The translations under genes were made by a program, and so were the position numbers. The notes beneath the pieces are model-generated. The model searched no databases. It was not told the origin of the DNA and saw only the letters and a list, made by a program, of their open reading frames with translations. Of a DNA stretch of 64,000 nt, positions 18,508-27,721 are shown in pieces. The number at the start of each line of letters is the position of its first letter. Within the stretch, counting starts at the first letter, position 1. Source of the DNA: Campylobacter troglodytis (GTDB taxonomy: Bacteria > Campylobacterota > Campylobacteria > Campylobacterales > Campylobacteraceae); NCBI RefSeq assembly GCF_006864425.1, contig NZ_QHLI01000004.1, positions 1 to 64,000 of the forward strand. The letters are read 5' to 3'.

Positions 18508-18536
18508 AATATATGAATTTTTAAATTCCCCCCCCC
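18508..18536 (-). promoter_or_regulatory. G9 homopolymer in the candidate promoter of the flavoprotein operon
   Basis: Nine consecutive C (G on the coding strand) at 18528-18536, 87-95 bases upstream of the operon start. A TATATT box at 18508-18513 lies 14 bases downstream of the tract, so the G-run falls where the -35 spacer would be. Poly-G tracts are the usual phase-variable sequence in Campylobacter. Confidence 0.5.
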
Positions 18537-18766
18537 ATTGATAGCATATATTTTGTTTCAAATTTACGCAAATTAAGCCTAAGTTCTTTGACGAGCTTTT
18601 AAGAAACTGTGTAAAATTAAGAATGTTTTTAAACAATGCTAAAAAATTTAGCATTTTTATAAGAGGCTGAATTTTTTTCAAAATTCAGCATAAATTAAAA
18701 TTTTGCTGAAAATAAGGCTAAATTTTTTAAAAAATTCACAAAATTGAGTTTTTTTATTTAAAAAAC

Positions 18767-18795
18767 TTGACATTAATAGACTAAAAGTATATAAT
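18767..18795 (+). promoter_or_regulatory. Consensus sigma-70 promoter for clpB
   Basis: TTGACA at 18767-18772, a 17-base spacer and TATAAT at 18790-18795 form a perfect consensus promoter. The clpB start lies about 270 bases downstream, giving a long leader packed with GTGAATTTT words. No CIRCE element or clear HspR (HAIR) site was found. Confidence 0.75.
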
Positions 18796-19071
18796 GTCAT
18801 TTGTGTAAAGGTTTGGGAAAATTTAAGGATTTTCGCTAGAATTCACGCTAAATTTTGCTTAGCTTGTGAATTTTTGCTGTGAATTTTTTTATGAATTGTC
18901 AAGATTTTGTTACACAAATCTAGCAATGAGGAAAAATTATGTGAATTTTCACTAAAATTTATACAAAAAAGCTAAAAAATAAAGCTAAAAAATTCACGTT
19001 CGGTCAGCAAATTTTGCTTTGTGTTGCAAGGTTTGTGAGAGGGCGTGAAGGTAAAATTCAAAGGAGACAAA

Positions 19072-21645
19072 ATGTCAAACATACAAGATTTCTTAACAAA
19101 TTCTATGCTTTCAAATGTCGAAAGTGCGGCTAGCTTGGCTATACATTCTAAAAATAGTGAAGTCGTGCCTTTACATCTTTTTTGGGCGTTAAGCGTGGAT
19201 AGCGCGAGCCTTTTAAATCAAGTTTTTAACAAAATGGGCGTTTCAAAAGAAGCTGTCGAGCTTGAAATTAAAAGTAAAATCTCAAAGCTACCGTCTAGCT
19301 CAAATGTGAGCCGCGAAAGCGTGCGTTTTGGAGCTGAATTTATCAACTCGCTTGAAGAGGCAAGGGGTTTGATGAGTTCAATGGGAGATAGCTATCTAGC
19401 CGTGGATACTTGGCTAATGAGTGCAAGCGAAAAAGGTGTCATCAAAGAAATTTTGGCTAAATTCATAGATTTGCTTGAATTTAAAAAAGAGCTTGAAGCC
19501 TTGAGGGCTGGGCGAAGGGTGGATAATAAAACAAGCGATGAGAGCTTTGATGCCTTGAAAAAATTCGGCATTGATTTAACAGCCAAGGCAAGCGAGGGTA
19601 AGCTAGATCCTGTTATTGGGAGAGAAGAAGAAATTGAGCGGGTAATGCAAATTCTCATTCGCAAAACAAAGAATAATCCCATTTTATTAGGTGAGCCGGG
19701 CGTTGGTAAAACTGCTATTGTAGAAGCTTTGGCTCAACGCATCATAAAAAAAGATGTGCCAACTTCCTTGCAAAATAAACAAGTCATCGCCCTTGATATG
19801 AGTGCCTTAATCGCGGGTGCGAAATACCGTGGCGAGTTTGAGGACAGGCTAAAAGCTGTGGTAAAGGAGGCTATAAAAAGCGAAAATGTGGTTTTATTCA
19901 TAGATGAAATTCACACCATCGTTGGTGCTGGAGCAAGTGAAGGCTCAATGGATGCAGCAAACATTTTAAAACCTGCCCTTGCGCGCGGCGAACTTCACAC
20001 CATAGGTGCGACAACGCTTAAAGAATACCGAAAATACTTTGAAAAAGACGCGGCACTTCAACGGCGTTTTCAGCCCGTAAATGTCGCCGAGCCAAGCGTG
20101 AGCGAGGCTTTGGCAATGCTTCGTGGCATTAAAGAAAAGCTTGAAATTCATCACAATGTCCGCATAACAGATGGTGCCCTAGTCGCTGCTGCAAAGCTTT
20201 CAAAACGCTATATTAGCGATAGATTCTTGCCTGATAAGGCAATAGATTTAATAGACGAGGCAGCTGCTGAGCTAAAAATGCAAATAGAAAGCGAGCCAAG
20301 CACACTTCGCAAGGTTAAAAAGGACATTGAAACCTTGCAGGTGGAAAATGAGGCTTTAAAAATGGAGCAAAATGAAAGCAATGACAAGCGTCTAATTGAG
20401 ATAGAAAAGGAGTTAGCAAATTTAAAAGAGAGGCAAAACGAGTTAAATTCAAGGTTTGAAAACGAAAAGGCTGTGTTTAATGCCATTAGCGAGACGAAAA
20501 AAGAGATAGATCTTTTAAAAAATGAGGCAAATTTAGCCAAGGGCAAGGGGGAGTTTCAAAGGGCTGCTGAGATTGAGTATGGCAAGATTCCAAGCCTTGA
20601 AAAGGCTTTGGTGGAAAATGATGAGAAATGGCGTAAAATGAGCGAGGCTGGGGTCTTGCTTAAAAATCAAGTTGATGAGGACTTAGTGGCTGGGATTTTA
20701 AGCAAATGGACAGGAATTAGCGTGCAAAAAATGCTAACAAGCGAGAAGCAAAAGTTTTTGCAAGTTGAATCTCATTTAAAGCAAAGTGTCATCGGACAAG
20801 ATAAGGCTCTAAGCGCGTTATCAAGGGCTATAAAACGAAACAAGGCAGGTCTTAATGATAGCAACAAGCCCATAGGAAGCTTTTTGTTTTTAGGTCCAAC
20901 AGGGGTTGGCAAAACTCAGTCTGCTAAGGCTTTGGCTAAGTTTTTGTTTGATGATGAAAAGGCTATGATTCGCTTTGATATGAGTGAATTTATGGAAAAA
21001 CACAGCGTTTCAAGGCTTTTGGGTGCGCCTCCGGGCTATGTAGGGCACGAGGAGGGAGGCGAGCTTACAGAAAAAATTCGCCGCAAGCCTTACAGCGTGG
21101 TGCTTTTTGATGAGGTGGAAAAGGCTCATCAAGATGTATTTAATGTGCTTTTGGGGATTTTAGATGACGGACGGGCAACCGATAGCAAGGGGGTTACGGT
21201 TGATTTTAAAAACACCATCATCATCTTAACCTCAAACATAGCCTCAAATGCGATTATGAGCTTAAAGGGTAAGGAGCAAGAAGATGCCATAAAAAGCGAG
21301 TTAAGAGCCTTTTTCAAGCCTGAATTTTTAAACCGCCTTGATGAGATAATCACCTTTAATGCCTTGGGACAGGACGAAGCCTTTGAAATCGTAAAGCTTT
21401 TATTTAAAGACTTGCAAAAAAGCCTTGAAAACAAGGGCATAAGGGCTGAATTAAGCGAAAACGCTGCACTTTTAATCGCCAAAGAGGGCTTTGATGAGGA
21501 CTTTGGTGCAAGACCCTTAAAAAGAGCAATTTATGATCTGATAGAGGATAAGCTTAGCGATATGATTTTAAGCGATGAGTTAAAGGGGGATGAGAGCATT
21601 TTGATAGATGAAAAGGATGGGGAGATAGTTATTGAGAAGGTGTGA
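19072..21645 (+). CDS. clpB: ClpB disaggregase (Hsp100)
   Basis: Hexameric AAA+ chaperone that works with DnaK to dissolve protein aggregates after heat stress. The 857-residue product has the N-terminal Clp domain, first ATPase module with GEPGVGKT near 207 and LFIDEIHT, a coiled-coil middle domain (about 390-520) rich in Glu and Lys, and the second module with GPTGVGKT near 608 and LFDEVEKAH. The ATG at 19072 was chosen because AAGGAG lies six bases upstream and [10 protein letters not shown] is the expected N-terminus; an upstream in-frame ATG at 19045 lacks such a site. It is monocistronic; downstream lies IS debris. Confidence 0.95.
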   Translation: MSNIQDFLTNSMLSNVESAASLAIHSKNSEVVPLHLFWALSVDSASLLNQVFNKMGVSKEAVELEIKSKISKLPSSSNVSRESVRFGAEFINSLEEARGLMSSMGDSYLAVDTWLMSASEKGVIKEILAKFIDLLEFKKELEALRAGRRVDNKTSDESFDALKKFGIDLTAKASEGKLDPVIGREEEIERVMQILIRKTKNNPILLGEPGVGKTAIVEALAQRIIKKDVPTSLQNKQVIALDMSALIAGAKYRGEFEDRLKAVVKEAIKSENVVLFIDEIHTIVGAGASEGSMDAANILKPALARGELHTIGATTLKEYRKYFEKDAALQRRFQPVNVAEPSVSEALAMLRGIKEKLEIHHNVRITDGALVAAAKLSKRYISDRFLPDKAIDLIDEAAAELKMQIESEPSTLRKVKKDIETLQVENEALKMEQNESNDKRLIEIEKELANLKERQNELNSRFENEKAVFNAISETKKEIDLLKNEANLAKGKGEFQRAAEIEYGKIPSLEKALVENDEKWRKMSEAGVLLKNQVDEDLVAGILSKWTGISVQKMLTSEKQKFLQVESHLKQSVIGQDKALSALSRAIKRNKAGLNDSNKPIGSFLFLGPTGVGKTQSAKALAKFLFDDEKAMIRFDMSEFMEKHSVSRLLGAPPGYVGHEEGGELTEKIRRKPYSVVLFDEVEKAHQDVFNVLLGILDDGRATDSKGVTVDFKNTIIILTSNIASNAIMSLKGKEQEDAIKSELRAFFKPEFLNRLDEIITFNALGQDEAFEIVKLLFKDLQKSLENKGIRAELSENAALLIAKEGFDEDFGARPLKRAIYDLIEDKLSDMILSDELKGDESILIDEKDGEIVIEKV

Positions 21646-21659
21646 AGTTTGCCTTTTAA

Positions 21660-21905
21660 ACCTTCTTTTAAGGACGTTTTTACATTCACTGAATTTTTTA
21701 TATTAACTTTTTGTTGAGATTTTGCGAAATTTTTACAAGCCTTTGAGCTTGAATTTTGTTGAATTTTGAGTGTTTGCCGTGAATTTTGGCTGATTTTGTA
21801 GGTTAAAATTCACAAGGAGAACTTGGGACTTTTTTATAGGCTACTTGATGCATTCTTGCAGATCGCAAAATACTGACAATAGATTTTTAATTTAGTTTTG
21901 TTTTC
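21660..21905. repeat. Left arm of a long imperfect inverted repeat
   Basis: About 245 bases downstream of clpB match the reverse complement of 23740-23990. Shared blocks in order include TACATTC-CT-AATTTTTTA, TTTGTTGAATTTTGAGTGTT, GGCTGATTTTGT, GCTACTTGATGC, TTCTTGCAGATCGCAAAAT and CTGACAA. The arm is cut off at 21906 by the end of IS copy C. Its outer part resembles a worn version of the TRL terminator. Confidence 0.7.
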
Positions 21906-22744
21906 GGCTCAAGACAATTCAAGCGGATTTTCTCTTATCATTTTTAGTTTGATTTTATATAAATTTAGTCCTTTGATTTTGACATTAGATCTAAATTCGG
22001 TTTCCTTTAAGTGTAAATAGAAAAATTCCCTTGCCGTGAAACCCCTTAATATAGCCTTTGTAAGGTCCCCAGAAATTTTCTATGTCGTTAATGTGGCTTC
22101 GCCCATTTGCAAACTCGAATTTGGCGTGTTTTACCCTATAACTTTGCACCTTCTTGCAAAGTTGCAAGACAAAACGAAGCAAAAAATCCACCAAACCATC
22201 ATAGGATTTTAGTCCATCGCTGTAAATTTCACTTTCTTTAAGCTCTGAAAAGTCCTTTATAATCGGCAATAATTCTTTTGCAGAGCAAGTGTTTTAGCGT
22301 ATAAACGCTAGACTAGCGTTTTAGCATACATTCTCGCAGAGGGACGAGTGCGTAGCACGAAGTAAAAACACAGGCGTTTTTAGCTCCACGCCCACGCTTG
22401 CTATGCACTCTGCGAGCCCCTTCTACTACGCAGTTGCAAGACGAAACGAAGCAAAAAATAACTCTAACCCTCTTCGATTTCACCACTCATTTTCTAAAGA
22501 AACTTCGTTTTGCTAATTTTTTCGCATTCTTTAAGGGTTAAAAGCTTGCTGCACAATTGCATTCACGCAAGGGCGAGAAACCTTGCACAAAACAGCGATT
22601 TTGCTTACGCAAATATCAGCACAAAAACACTTTAAAATTGATTAAATTTTCGTTCCCAAATGTAGGGCAAAAATATATACTTGTTTAAGATCGATTTTAC
22701 CAATTTTTTAGATCTAATTATATCAGCTAAAAGTATCAATCGCC
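21906..22744 (-). mobile_element. Degraded IS1595/IS1016-like element (copy C)
   Basis: The left end GGCTCAAGACAATTCAAGCG is one step from the intact ends of copy E. The right end GCTAAAAGTATCAATCGCC is shared with copy B. A continuous minus-strand frame (21991-22269) encodes the transposase C-terminal half: KDFSELKESEIYSDGLKSYD, then SYRVKHAKFEFANGRSHI and DIENFWGPYKGYIKGF. The N-terminal half is broken. Mini-inserts lie near 22145-22190, 22320-22370 and 22418-22465. The first is read through in frame. No matching 8-base target duplication remains. Confidence 0.7.
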
Positions 22745-23240
22745 AAGATTTTGTCCTTTGATTTTAGCATTAGATTTAAATTTTGTTTATTTTATTAGAA
22801 TATTTTACTAGGTAATGTGCCTTTGCTACTTCTTGCAAAATTGCAAAACGAGTAGCACGAAGTAAAAAAACAGATGTTGTTCCTCCTGCTTCTTTTGCTA
22901 CGCACTCTTTTTGTGCCTTCTACTACGCAGTTGCGAGCCTAGCATTGTAAAAATAATTTTCATCAACTTCAACCACTCATTTTAGAGATTTTTTCGTACT
23001 CTTTAATGGTTAAAATGCAAATTTTCCACAAAATTCTATTCACACAAGTACGAGAAATTTTGCAAAGTTGGGCGATTTTTAGCCTCTAAATCAAGGTTTC
23101 TCTAAAAGTTGCGAGTGCGTCGCACGAAGCAAAAAATACTTCGTAATTCCTTAAATTTCTTTTGAGATAATTGGGAATGAAGCATATATTTATTTTTCAT
23201 TTTGCTATTTATACTTTAAAATAATCTTGTATCAAATTAA
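22745..23240 (-). mobile_element. Degraded IS1595-like element (copy D, internal deletion)
   Basis: It abuts copy C and shares its orientation. Recognisable minus-strand blocks are the region before the first catalytic Asp (TCATTTTAGAGATTTTTTCG), the FREILKYF/LDLEA N-terminal blocks around 23085-23150 and a start-like region near 23190-23220. Much of the C-terminal half is missing between mini-inserts at 22820-22868 and 22912-22935. A third mini-insert lies at 23090-23140. Confidence 0.6.
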
Positions 23241-23739
23241 ATTATATTGAGTCTTAAGAAGCTTTTTGACTTAAACTGGGTTTAATTTAAATTCAAGCTT
23301 AAATTTATCATTAACAAGGGTTATTTGCAAAAAATACTAGCTTTTTGTGTATAGAGAAGCTGTGAATTTTAAGCCTTTGAGTGAATTTTCGTTAAGCCCT
23401 TTTTGTAAATTTTTATTTGCAAAAAAAAATTTATTGGCAAAAAATTTAAAAAACCTGTTTTAAATAAAAAGGCATTTTTTAAATTCAAAGTTTATAAAAC
23501 TGTCAAGCAAAAAATTCACAAGGCTTCATTTTAAAAATTTCAAATTTAAAAGTGTAAATTCAAGCTTTTACAATTTGTAAATTTTACAAAGTTCTTTATA
23601 AAATACCTAAGACTCATAATTTTTTTAAGAACAAAAAGAAAGTTCAAGTCAGCTATAAAATTCACAACTTCTTTTAAAATATAGGGAAAATTCAAACTGC
23701 ATACAAAAAACTGAGGACAAACTTTTGCAAAAATAAAAC
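23241..23739. other. AT-rich gap inside the inverted-repeat region
   Basis: About 500 bases with no gene. An open frame on the minus strand (23546-23794) runs into the right repeat arm and has no recognisable family. AAAATTCAC words are frequent. Confidence 0.5.
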
Positions 23740-23990
23740 TATGTAAAATTAAAAATTTTTTGTCAGCATTTTGCGATCTGCAAGAACGCATCAAGTAGCT
23801 TAAAAAAAGCCAAATTTATCTTGTGAATTTTAGCCCACAAAATCAGCCTGAATTCACAAAAACACTCAAAATTCAACAAAACTCAAGCAAAGCACACAGT
23901 TTGTGAAAATGACGCAAAATTCACAACAAAAAATTAATGTAAAAAATTTAGCGAATGTAAAAAACGCCCTTAAAAAGAGCGTTTGGTAGT
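23740..23990. repeat. Right arm of the long inverted repeat
   Basis: Reverse-complement partner of 21660-21905. The blocks TTTTGCGATCTGCAAGAA, GCATCAAGTAGCTTA, AACACTCAAAATTCAACAAA and AATGTAAAAAA(C)G keep their order and spacing. The outer end contains the working terminator of the TRL gene, so this arm is probably the original and the left one the copy. Confidence 0.7.
23962..23985 (-). terminator. Rho-independent terminator of the TRL gene
   Basis: On the minus strand AACGCTCTTTTTAAGGGCGTT forms a short stem followed by TTTT, starting about 10 bases after the stop codon of the TRL gene. Confidence 0.7.
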
Positions 23991-23994
23991 GAGT

Positions 23995-24297
23995 TTAGTT
24001 GCCTTTAACTGTTGTAGTGTAAGTGCCAAAAAGTCCAAAAAAGTTGTTTACCTTAAAATCCACAGTTTGGATGTTAGAAATGCTACCATTTTCAGCCGCT
24101 TTTGATACAGAACAATCGCCCATAGCCACTAGCCCAAGTATGCTTGTGCAGCTTGCCTCACCTGTTTTGCCACCTGAGTTTGCATTGCCCGAGATAGGTA
24201 AGTTTATGCCTGTATAAAGCTGACCTGTTGGAAGTGGGGTTGCGCAAGCTGTAAATAAAACAGCAACTAAGGCTGTTACACCTAAAACCTTTTTCAT
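23995..24297 (-). CDS. TRL-like family lipoprotein
   Basis: A 100-residue protein with a lipoprotein signal (lipobox FTAC at residues 15-18). The mature part follows the TRL pattern: GEASCTSILGLVAMGDCSVSKAA near 46-68 and a C-terminal SNIQTVDFKV ... FGTYTTTVKG. Members are small envelope lipoproteins of unknown function. A good ribosome site (AAAGGAG) precedes the ATG, and a hairpin terminator follows, so it is a single-gene unit. A 21-base A-run (coding strand) lies 94-114 bases upstream, next to a candidate -10 box. Confidence 0.8.
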   Translation of the reverse strand: MKKVLGVTALVAVLFTACATPLPTGQLYTGINLPISGNANSGGKTGEASCTSILGLVAMGDCSVSKAAENGSISNIQTVDFKVNNFFGLFGTYTTTVKGN

Positions 24298-24372
24298 TTT
24301 TTCTCCTTTGAAGAATAATTTTGTGATAAATCACAGTGAAAATATGGCATTTTTGTCTCTAAATTTGACTTA

Positions 24373-24411
24373 AATTTTTATAAAAAATCGTTTTTTTTTT
24401 TTTTTTTTTTT
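24373..24411 (-). promoter_or_regulatory. A21 homopolymer upstream of the TRL promoter
   Basis: Twenty-one T on the plus strand (24391-24411), read as A21 on the coding strand, are followed by CGATTTTT and then TATAAA. That places the tract about eight bases upstream of a candidate -10 hexamer. Such length-unstable tracts can set promoter strength by slippage. Confidence 0.5.
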
Positions 24412-24499
24412 GTATGTGGCTTAAACTATGGTAAAATAGGATTTTGCATTGAGTGAGAAAATTTGAAACAGTTGCTTTTTAAAGATCTTTTGTAAAAAT

Positions 24500-24853
24500 T
24501 TTAGCTAAAATTAAACCTAATAAAATCTTATCAACTTTAATAAATTTTGATAAATATTTGTTCCTCAAATTTTCACCTTAATTTACTTGCTTTTATAATG
24601 AAAAATCAAATTTTTGTTAATTGCATAAAATTTAGTTAAGCTAAACTTTTTTACACACAACCTTTATGAGGACTTTGACAAACTTAGAGGGTTTTTTACC
24701 TTTAAATAAAGACTTCTTACAAAGTGAGGGCTTAAAAGGCGAAGTGAAAAATACTTTAAAAATTCTCTTATATTTGGCAAAATTTGAGAACAAAATTTTG
24801 TTTTTAATAGTCGTTAATTTAACAAGCCCTTGATTTAAGTTTAATTGAGCCTT
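24500..24853 (-). mobile_element. Highly reduced IS1595-like remnant (copy J)
   Basis: Both edges of the element can be seen: the left edge ATCAACTTTAATAAATTTTG, matching copy E, and the right edge TTGATTTAAGTTTAATTGAGCC, matching copies A and I. Between them only scraps remain, including TTCTTACAAAGTGAGGGC and GAAGTGAAAAATACTTTAAA. At about 350 bases it is roughly half the size of copy E, so it resembles a deletion derivative. Confidence 0.5.
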
Positions 24854-25019
24854 TTGCAAATAGTCCTTGTAAGGCTAAATTTAAACTTGAATTTAAACTA
24901 AACCTAGTTTAAATCAAAGCCCTTTTTAATTTAAGATAGCCTTCAAAATACCCTTTGTTTCCAAAAAGTTTCCATCTGCTCTTATACTTTGGCTCAAATT
25001 TAAAGATTAAGGAGACAAA

Positions 25020-26018
25020 ATGAAGTTTAATGTAGCAGCACTTACACTCGCTTTTAGCGGTTTTTTAGCAGCCCAAGCAGCCGAGCTTAAAATCGCAGGC
25101 TCATCGACAGTATATCCCTTTACTAGCTTTGTGGCTGAGGAATATGCCATTACAAAGAAGGTGAAAACCCCCATAGTTGAAAGCTTAGGAACAGGTGGAG
25201 GCTTTAAGGTCTTTTGTGAGGGTAAGACGGACATCTCAAATGCCTCTCGTCCCATAAAATCAAGCGAATTTGAAACTTGTCAAAAAAATGGAGTAAACGA
25301 GATAGTAGGCGTTATGGTAGGTTATGACGGCATAGTTTTAGCTCAAAATAAAGCAAATGCACCCATAAATATCAAGCTTGAGCATCTATTTTTAGCCCTT
25401 GCAAAGGAAGTGCCTCAAAATGGCAAACTAGTTGCAAACCCCTACACAAAGTGGAGCGATATAGATAAATCCTTGCCAAATAGAAAGATCTCAATATATG
25501 GACCCCCATCAAGTTCAGGCACCAGAGACACTGTGGAGGAGCTTGTTTTAAGTAAAATTTCTGCTAAATTCACAGAATACGGCTCTCAGCAAGGAAAATA
25601 CAAAACCATTCGTCAAGACAGTGCCTACATACCAAGCGGAGAAAATGATAATCTCATAGTAAGTAAGCTTACAGCTGATAAAAATGCCTTTGGACTCTTT
25701 GGATATGGCTTTTTAGCAGGCAATAAAGACAAGATTAATGCTGTAAACATAGACGGTATAGCTGCTAGCGAGGAGAGCATTTCTCAGGGCAAGTATGAGT
25801 TAGCAAGAAGCCTTTTTATCTATTTAAATGCTAAAAACAAAGAGGTCTTAGACTTTGCTAATTTATATATGAGCGATGATTTGGCTAGTTTAGGAGGAGA
25901 GCTTTCAAAGATCGGACTTGTCCCACTTAGTAGCAAGGATCTAAAAGCTATGCAAACTCATATCAAAAAAGCTACTCGTTTAAACACCAAGCTAGTGAAT
26001 TCAGGCAAGGTATTTTAA
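25020..26018 (+). CDS. pstS: PstS-type phosphate-binding protein
   Basis: Periplasmic phosphate-binding protein, 332 residues, with a signal peptide (MKFNVAALTLAFSGFLAAQA, cut near residue 20). The phosphate-site blocks are IAGSSTVYPF near 25, GTGGGFKVFCEGKTDISNASR near 57-77 and PPSSSGTRDTVEEL near 160. It lies directly upstream of a Pit-type phosphate transporter, from which a hairpin separates it; no pstCAB genes are in the window. AAGGAG precedes the ATG. Whether it feeds an ABC importer elsewhere or acts beside the Pit carrier is open. Confidence 0.88.
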   Translation: MKFNVAALTLAFSGFLAAQAAELKIAGSSTVYPFTSFVAEEYAITKKVKTPIVESLGTGGGFKVFCEGKTDISNASRPIKSSEFETCQKNGVNEIVGVMVGYDGIVLAQNKANAPINIKLEHLFLALAKEVPQNGKLVANPYTKWSDIDKSLPNRKISIYGPPSSSGTRDTVEELVLSKISAKFTEYGSQQGKYKTIRQDSAYIPSGENDNLIVSKLTADKNAFGLFGYGFLAGNKDKINAVNIDGIAASEESISQGKYELARSLFIYLNAKNKEVLDFANLYMSDDLASLGGELSKIGLVPLSSKDLKAMQTHIKKATRLNTKLVNSGKVF

Positions 26019-26024
26019 CCACTT

Positions 26025-26061
26025 AGGATTTATCAGCTTGGATTAACAGTTGATAAATCCT
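26025..26061 (+). terminator. Terminator after pstS
   Basis: Perfect 11-bp stem AGGATTTATCA/TGATAAATCCT with a 15-base loop, seven bases after the stop codon and followed by AGCAATATTTTT. Confidence 0.7.
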
Positions 26062-26179
26062 AGCAATATTTTTCCCACTTTTTATACATTTTCAGCAAAA
26101 ATTTATCTTATTTTTATTATAATATTAAATTAATTGTGTTATAATTAAAAGAAAATAAATTATTAACAAAGGAGTTCTT

Positions 26180-27721
26180 TTGTTTAAGGAAAATGTCAGA
26201 GAGAATGCTATAGCTGTCTTGGTTTTTTTCATTTGTGCTGTTTGTTTTTATATATGGGGCTATTATTATGTGCCTGATCATCATATGATCTTGTTTATAC
26301 TAGCTAGCACCTTTGGCGTTTTTATGGCTTTTAACATAGGTGGAAATGATGTTGCAAATTCCTTTGGCACTAGCGTTGGAGCAAAGACAGTTACCATTAA
26401 ACAAGCCTTAATCATAGCTGCTGTTTTTGAGCTAAGTGGGGCTGTATTTGCTGGTGGGGAGGTAACTAAGACCATAAGAAGTGGGATAGTTGTCTTTCCT
26501 GATGATCTAAATCCTATGCTCTTCGTGTTGATTATGCTCTCAGCCCTTTTAAGCTCTGGGGTTTGGATCTTCATAGCCACCAAAAAAGCCCTACCCGTTT
26601 CTACAACGCATAGCATAGTAGGTGGGATAGTTGGTGCTAGTATGACCATGGGCTTTATACAGTTTAGCGGAACTGATACTCTTTCTATGGTAAATTGGGC
26701 TGAGATGGGCAAGATCGCCTCAAGCTGGGTGCTTTCTCCTCTTTTAGGAGGCATTGCTTCTTATCTCATCTTTGCTTATATACACAAAAAAATTCTAACC
26801 CCTTCTGATTCTTTAGGAGAAAAGCTTAAAGAGCTTAAGGCTAGCAAAAAAGAATTCAAAGAAGAATTTTTTGCAAACATAAAGCAAATGCCACAAAGTG
26901 AGCAAGTAAAAGAACTTAGTGCCATAGTCTTAGATGATGAGGAGGAAAGAGAAAAAAGCTTTTATAAAAAGAAGATGAAAGAGTATAAGGAAAAGGAAAA
27001 AGAACTTGATGTCTTTGCTGCTGCTAAGAAGCATATACCCTTTATAGGTTGTGTTGGAGCTGTGATTATCGCCTCTATGCTTTTATTTAAGGGACTTGAT
27101 AAGGTAAGCACCCTTAGTCTAGCACAAAATGTGTGGATCATCTTCATAATAGGCACTCTCACTTATATAATCACCTACGCCGTGGTTACCATAGTTCGCA
27201 AAACAGAGCTAAACAAAACCATAGATAGAATTTTCTCTTGGTTTCAAATTTTTACAGCCTCTGCCTTTGCCTTTTCTCACGGAGCAAATGACATAGCCAA
27301 CGCACTTGGACCCTTTGCGGCTATACTTGATGTCTTTAAAAATGGGGTTATTAATCCATCCACCCCTGTGCCCTTTGTGGTTATGATCATGTTTGGTGTT
27401 TCTTTAGTTGTTGGACTTTGGTTTTTGGGAAAAGAGGTCATAGGCACTGTTGGTTCAAAGCTTGCTGAAATTCGCCCAACCACAGGCTTTTCAGCTGAGC
27501 TAGGTGCTACCATTATAATCTTACTTGCCACAAAGCTTGGCATACCTGTAAGTTCTACTCACATACTCATAGGAGCTGTTTTAGGGATAGGAGTTTATGG
27601 CAAGAGTGCAAATTGGAGCATAATGAAGCCCATAGGCTTGGCTTGGGTTATAACCTTGCCTGCTGCTGGGCTTTTAGCAAGTGGGACCTTTTTAATCTTT
27701 AAGTTCATCTTGGAGCTCTAA
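26180..27721 (+). CDS. pit: Pit-family inorganic phosphate transporter
   Basis: Inner-membrane phosphate permease of the PiT/PHO4 family, 513 residues, with two halves of membrane spans around a charged cytoplasmic loop (about residues 215-285, rich in Lys and Glu). The paired family signatures are FNIGGNDVANSFGTSVGAKTV near 52 and FSHGANDIANALGPFAAILD near 366. The start is TTG at 26180: AAAGGAG lies six bases upstream and no ATG fits. A TATAAT at 26140-26145 may be its promoter. The last 30 bases overlap the end of the convergent Fe-S gene. Confidence 0.9.
   Translation: MFKENVRENAIAVLVFFICAVCFYIWGYYYVPDHHMILFILASTFGVFMAFNIGGNDVANSFGTSVGAKTVTIKQALIIAAVFELSGAVFAGGEVTKTIRSGIVVFPDDLNPMLFVLIMLSALLSSGVWIFIATKKALPVSTTHSIVGGIVGASMTMGFIQFSGTDTLSMVNWAEMGKIASSWVLSPLLGGIASYLIFAYIHKKILTPSDSLGEKLKELKASKKEFKEEFFANIKQMPQSEQVKELSAIVLDDEEEREKSFYKKKMKEYKEKEKELDVFAAAKKHIPFIGCVGAVIIASMLLFKGLDKVSTLSLAQNVWIIFIIGTLTYIITYAVVTIVRKTELNKTIDRIFSWFQIFTASAFAFSHGANDIANALGPFAAILDVFKNGVINPSTPVPFVVMIMFGVSLVVGLWFLGKEVIGTVGSKLAEIRPTTGFSAELGATIIILLATKLGIPVSSTHILIGAVLGIGVYGKSANWSIMKPIGLAWVITLPAAGLLASGTFLIFKFILEL

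Noticed and set aside
18493-18681. 62-codon minus-strand frame carrying the G9 tract
   Set aside because: Too short and featureless to support a gene; the tract is better explained as part of a promoter.
18796-19071. CIRCE or HspR (HAIR) operator in the clpB leader
   Set aside because: Neither TTAGCACTC/GAGTGCTAA nor CTTGAGT/ACTCAAG pairs could be found.
23546-23794. 82-codon minus-strand frame
   Set aside because: It runs into the inverted-repeat arm and has no ribosome site or recognisable family.
24641-24859. 72-codon minus-strand frame
   Set aside because: It lies in the reduced IS copy J and includes the element's end.
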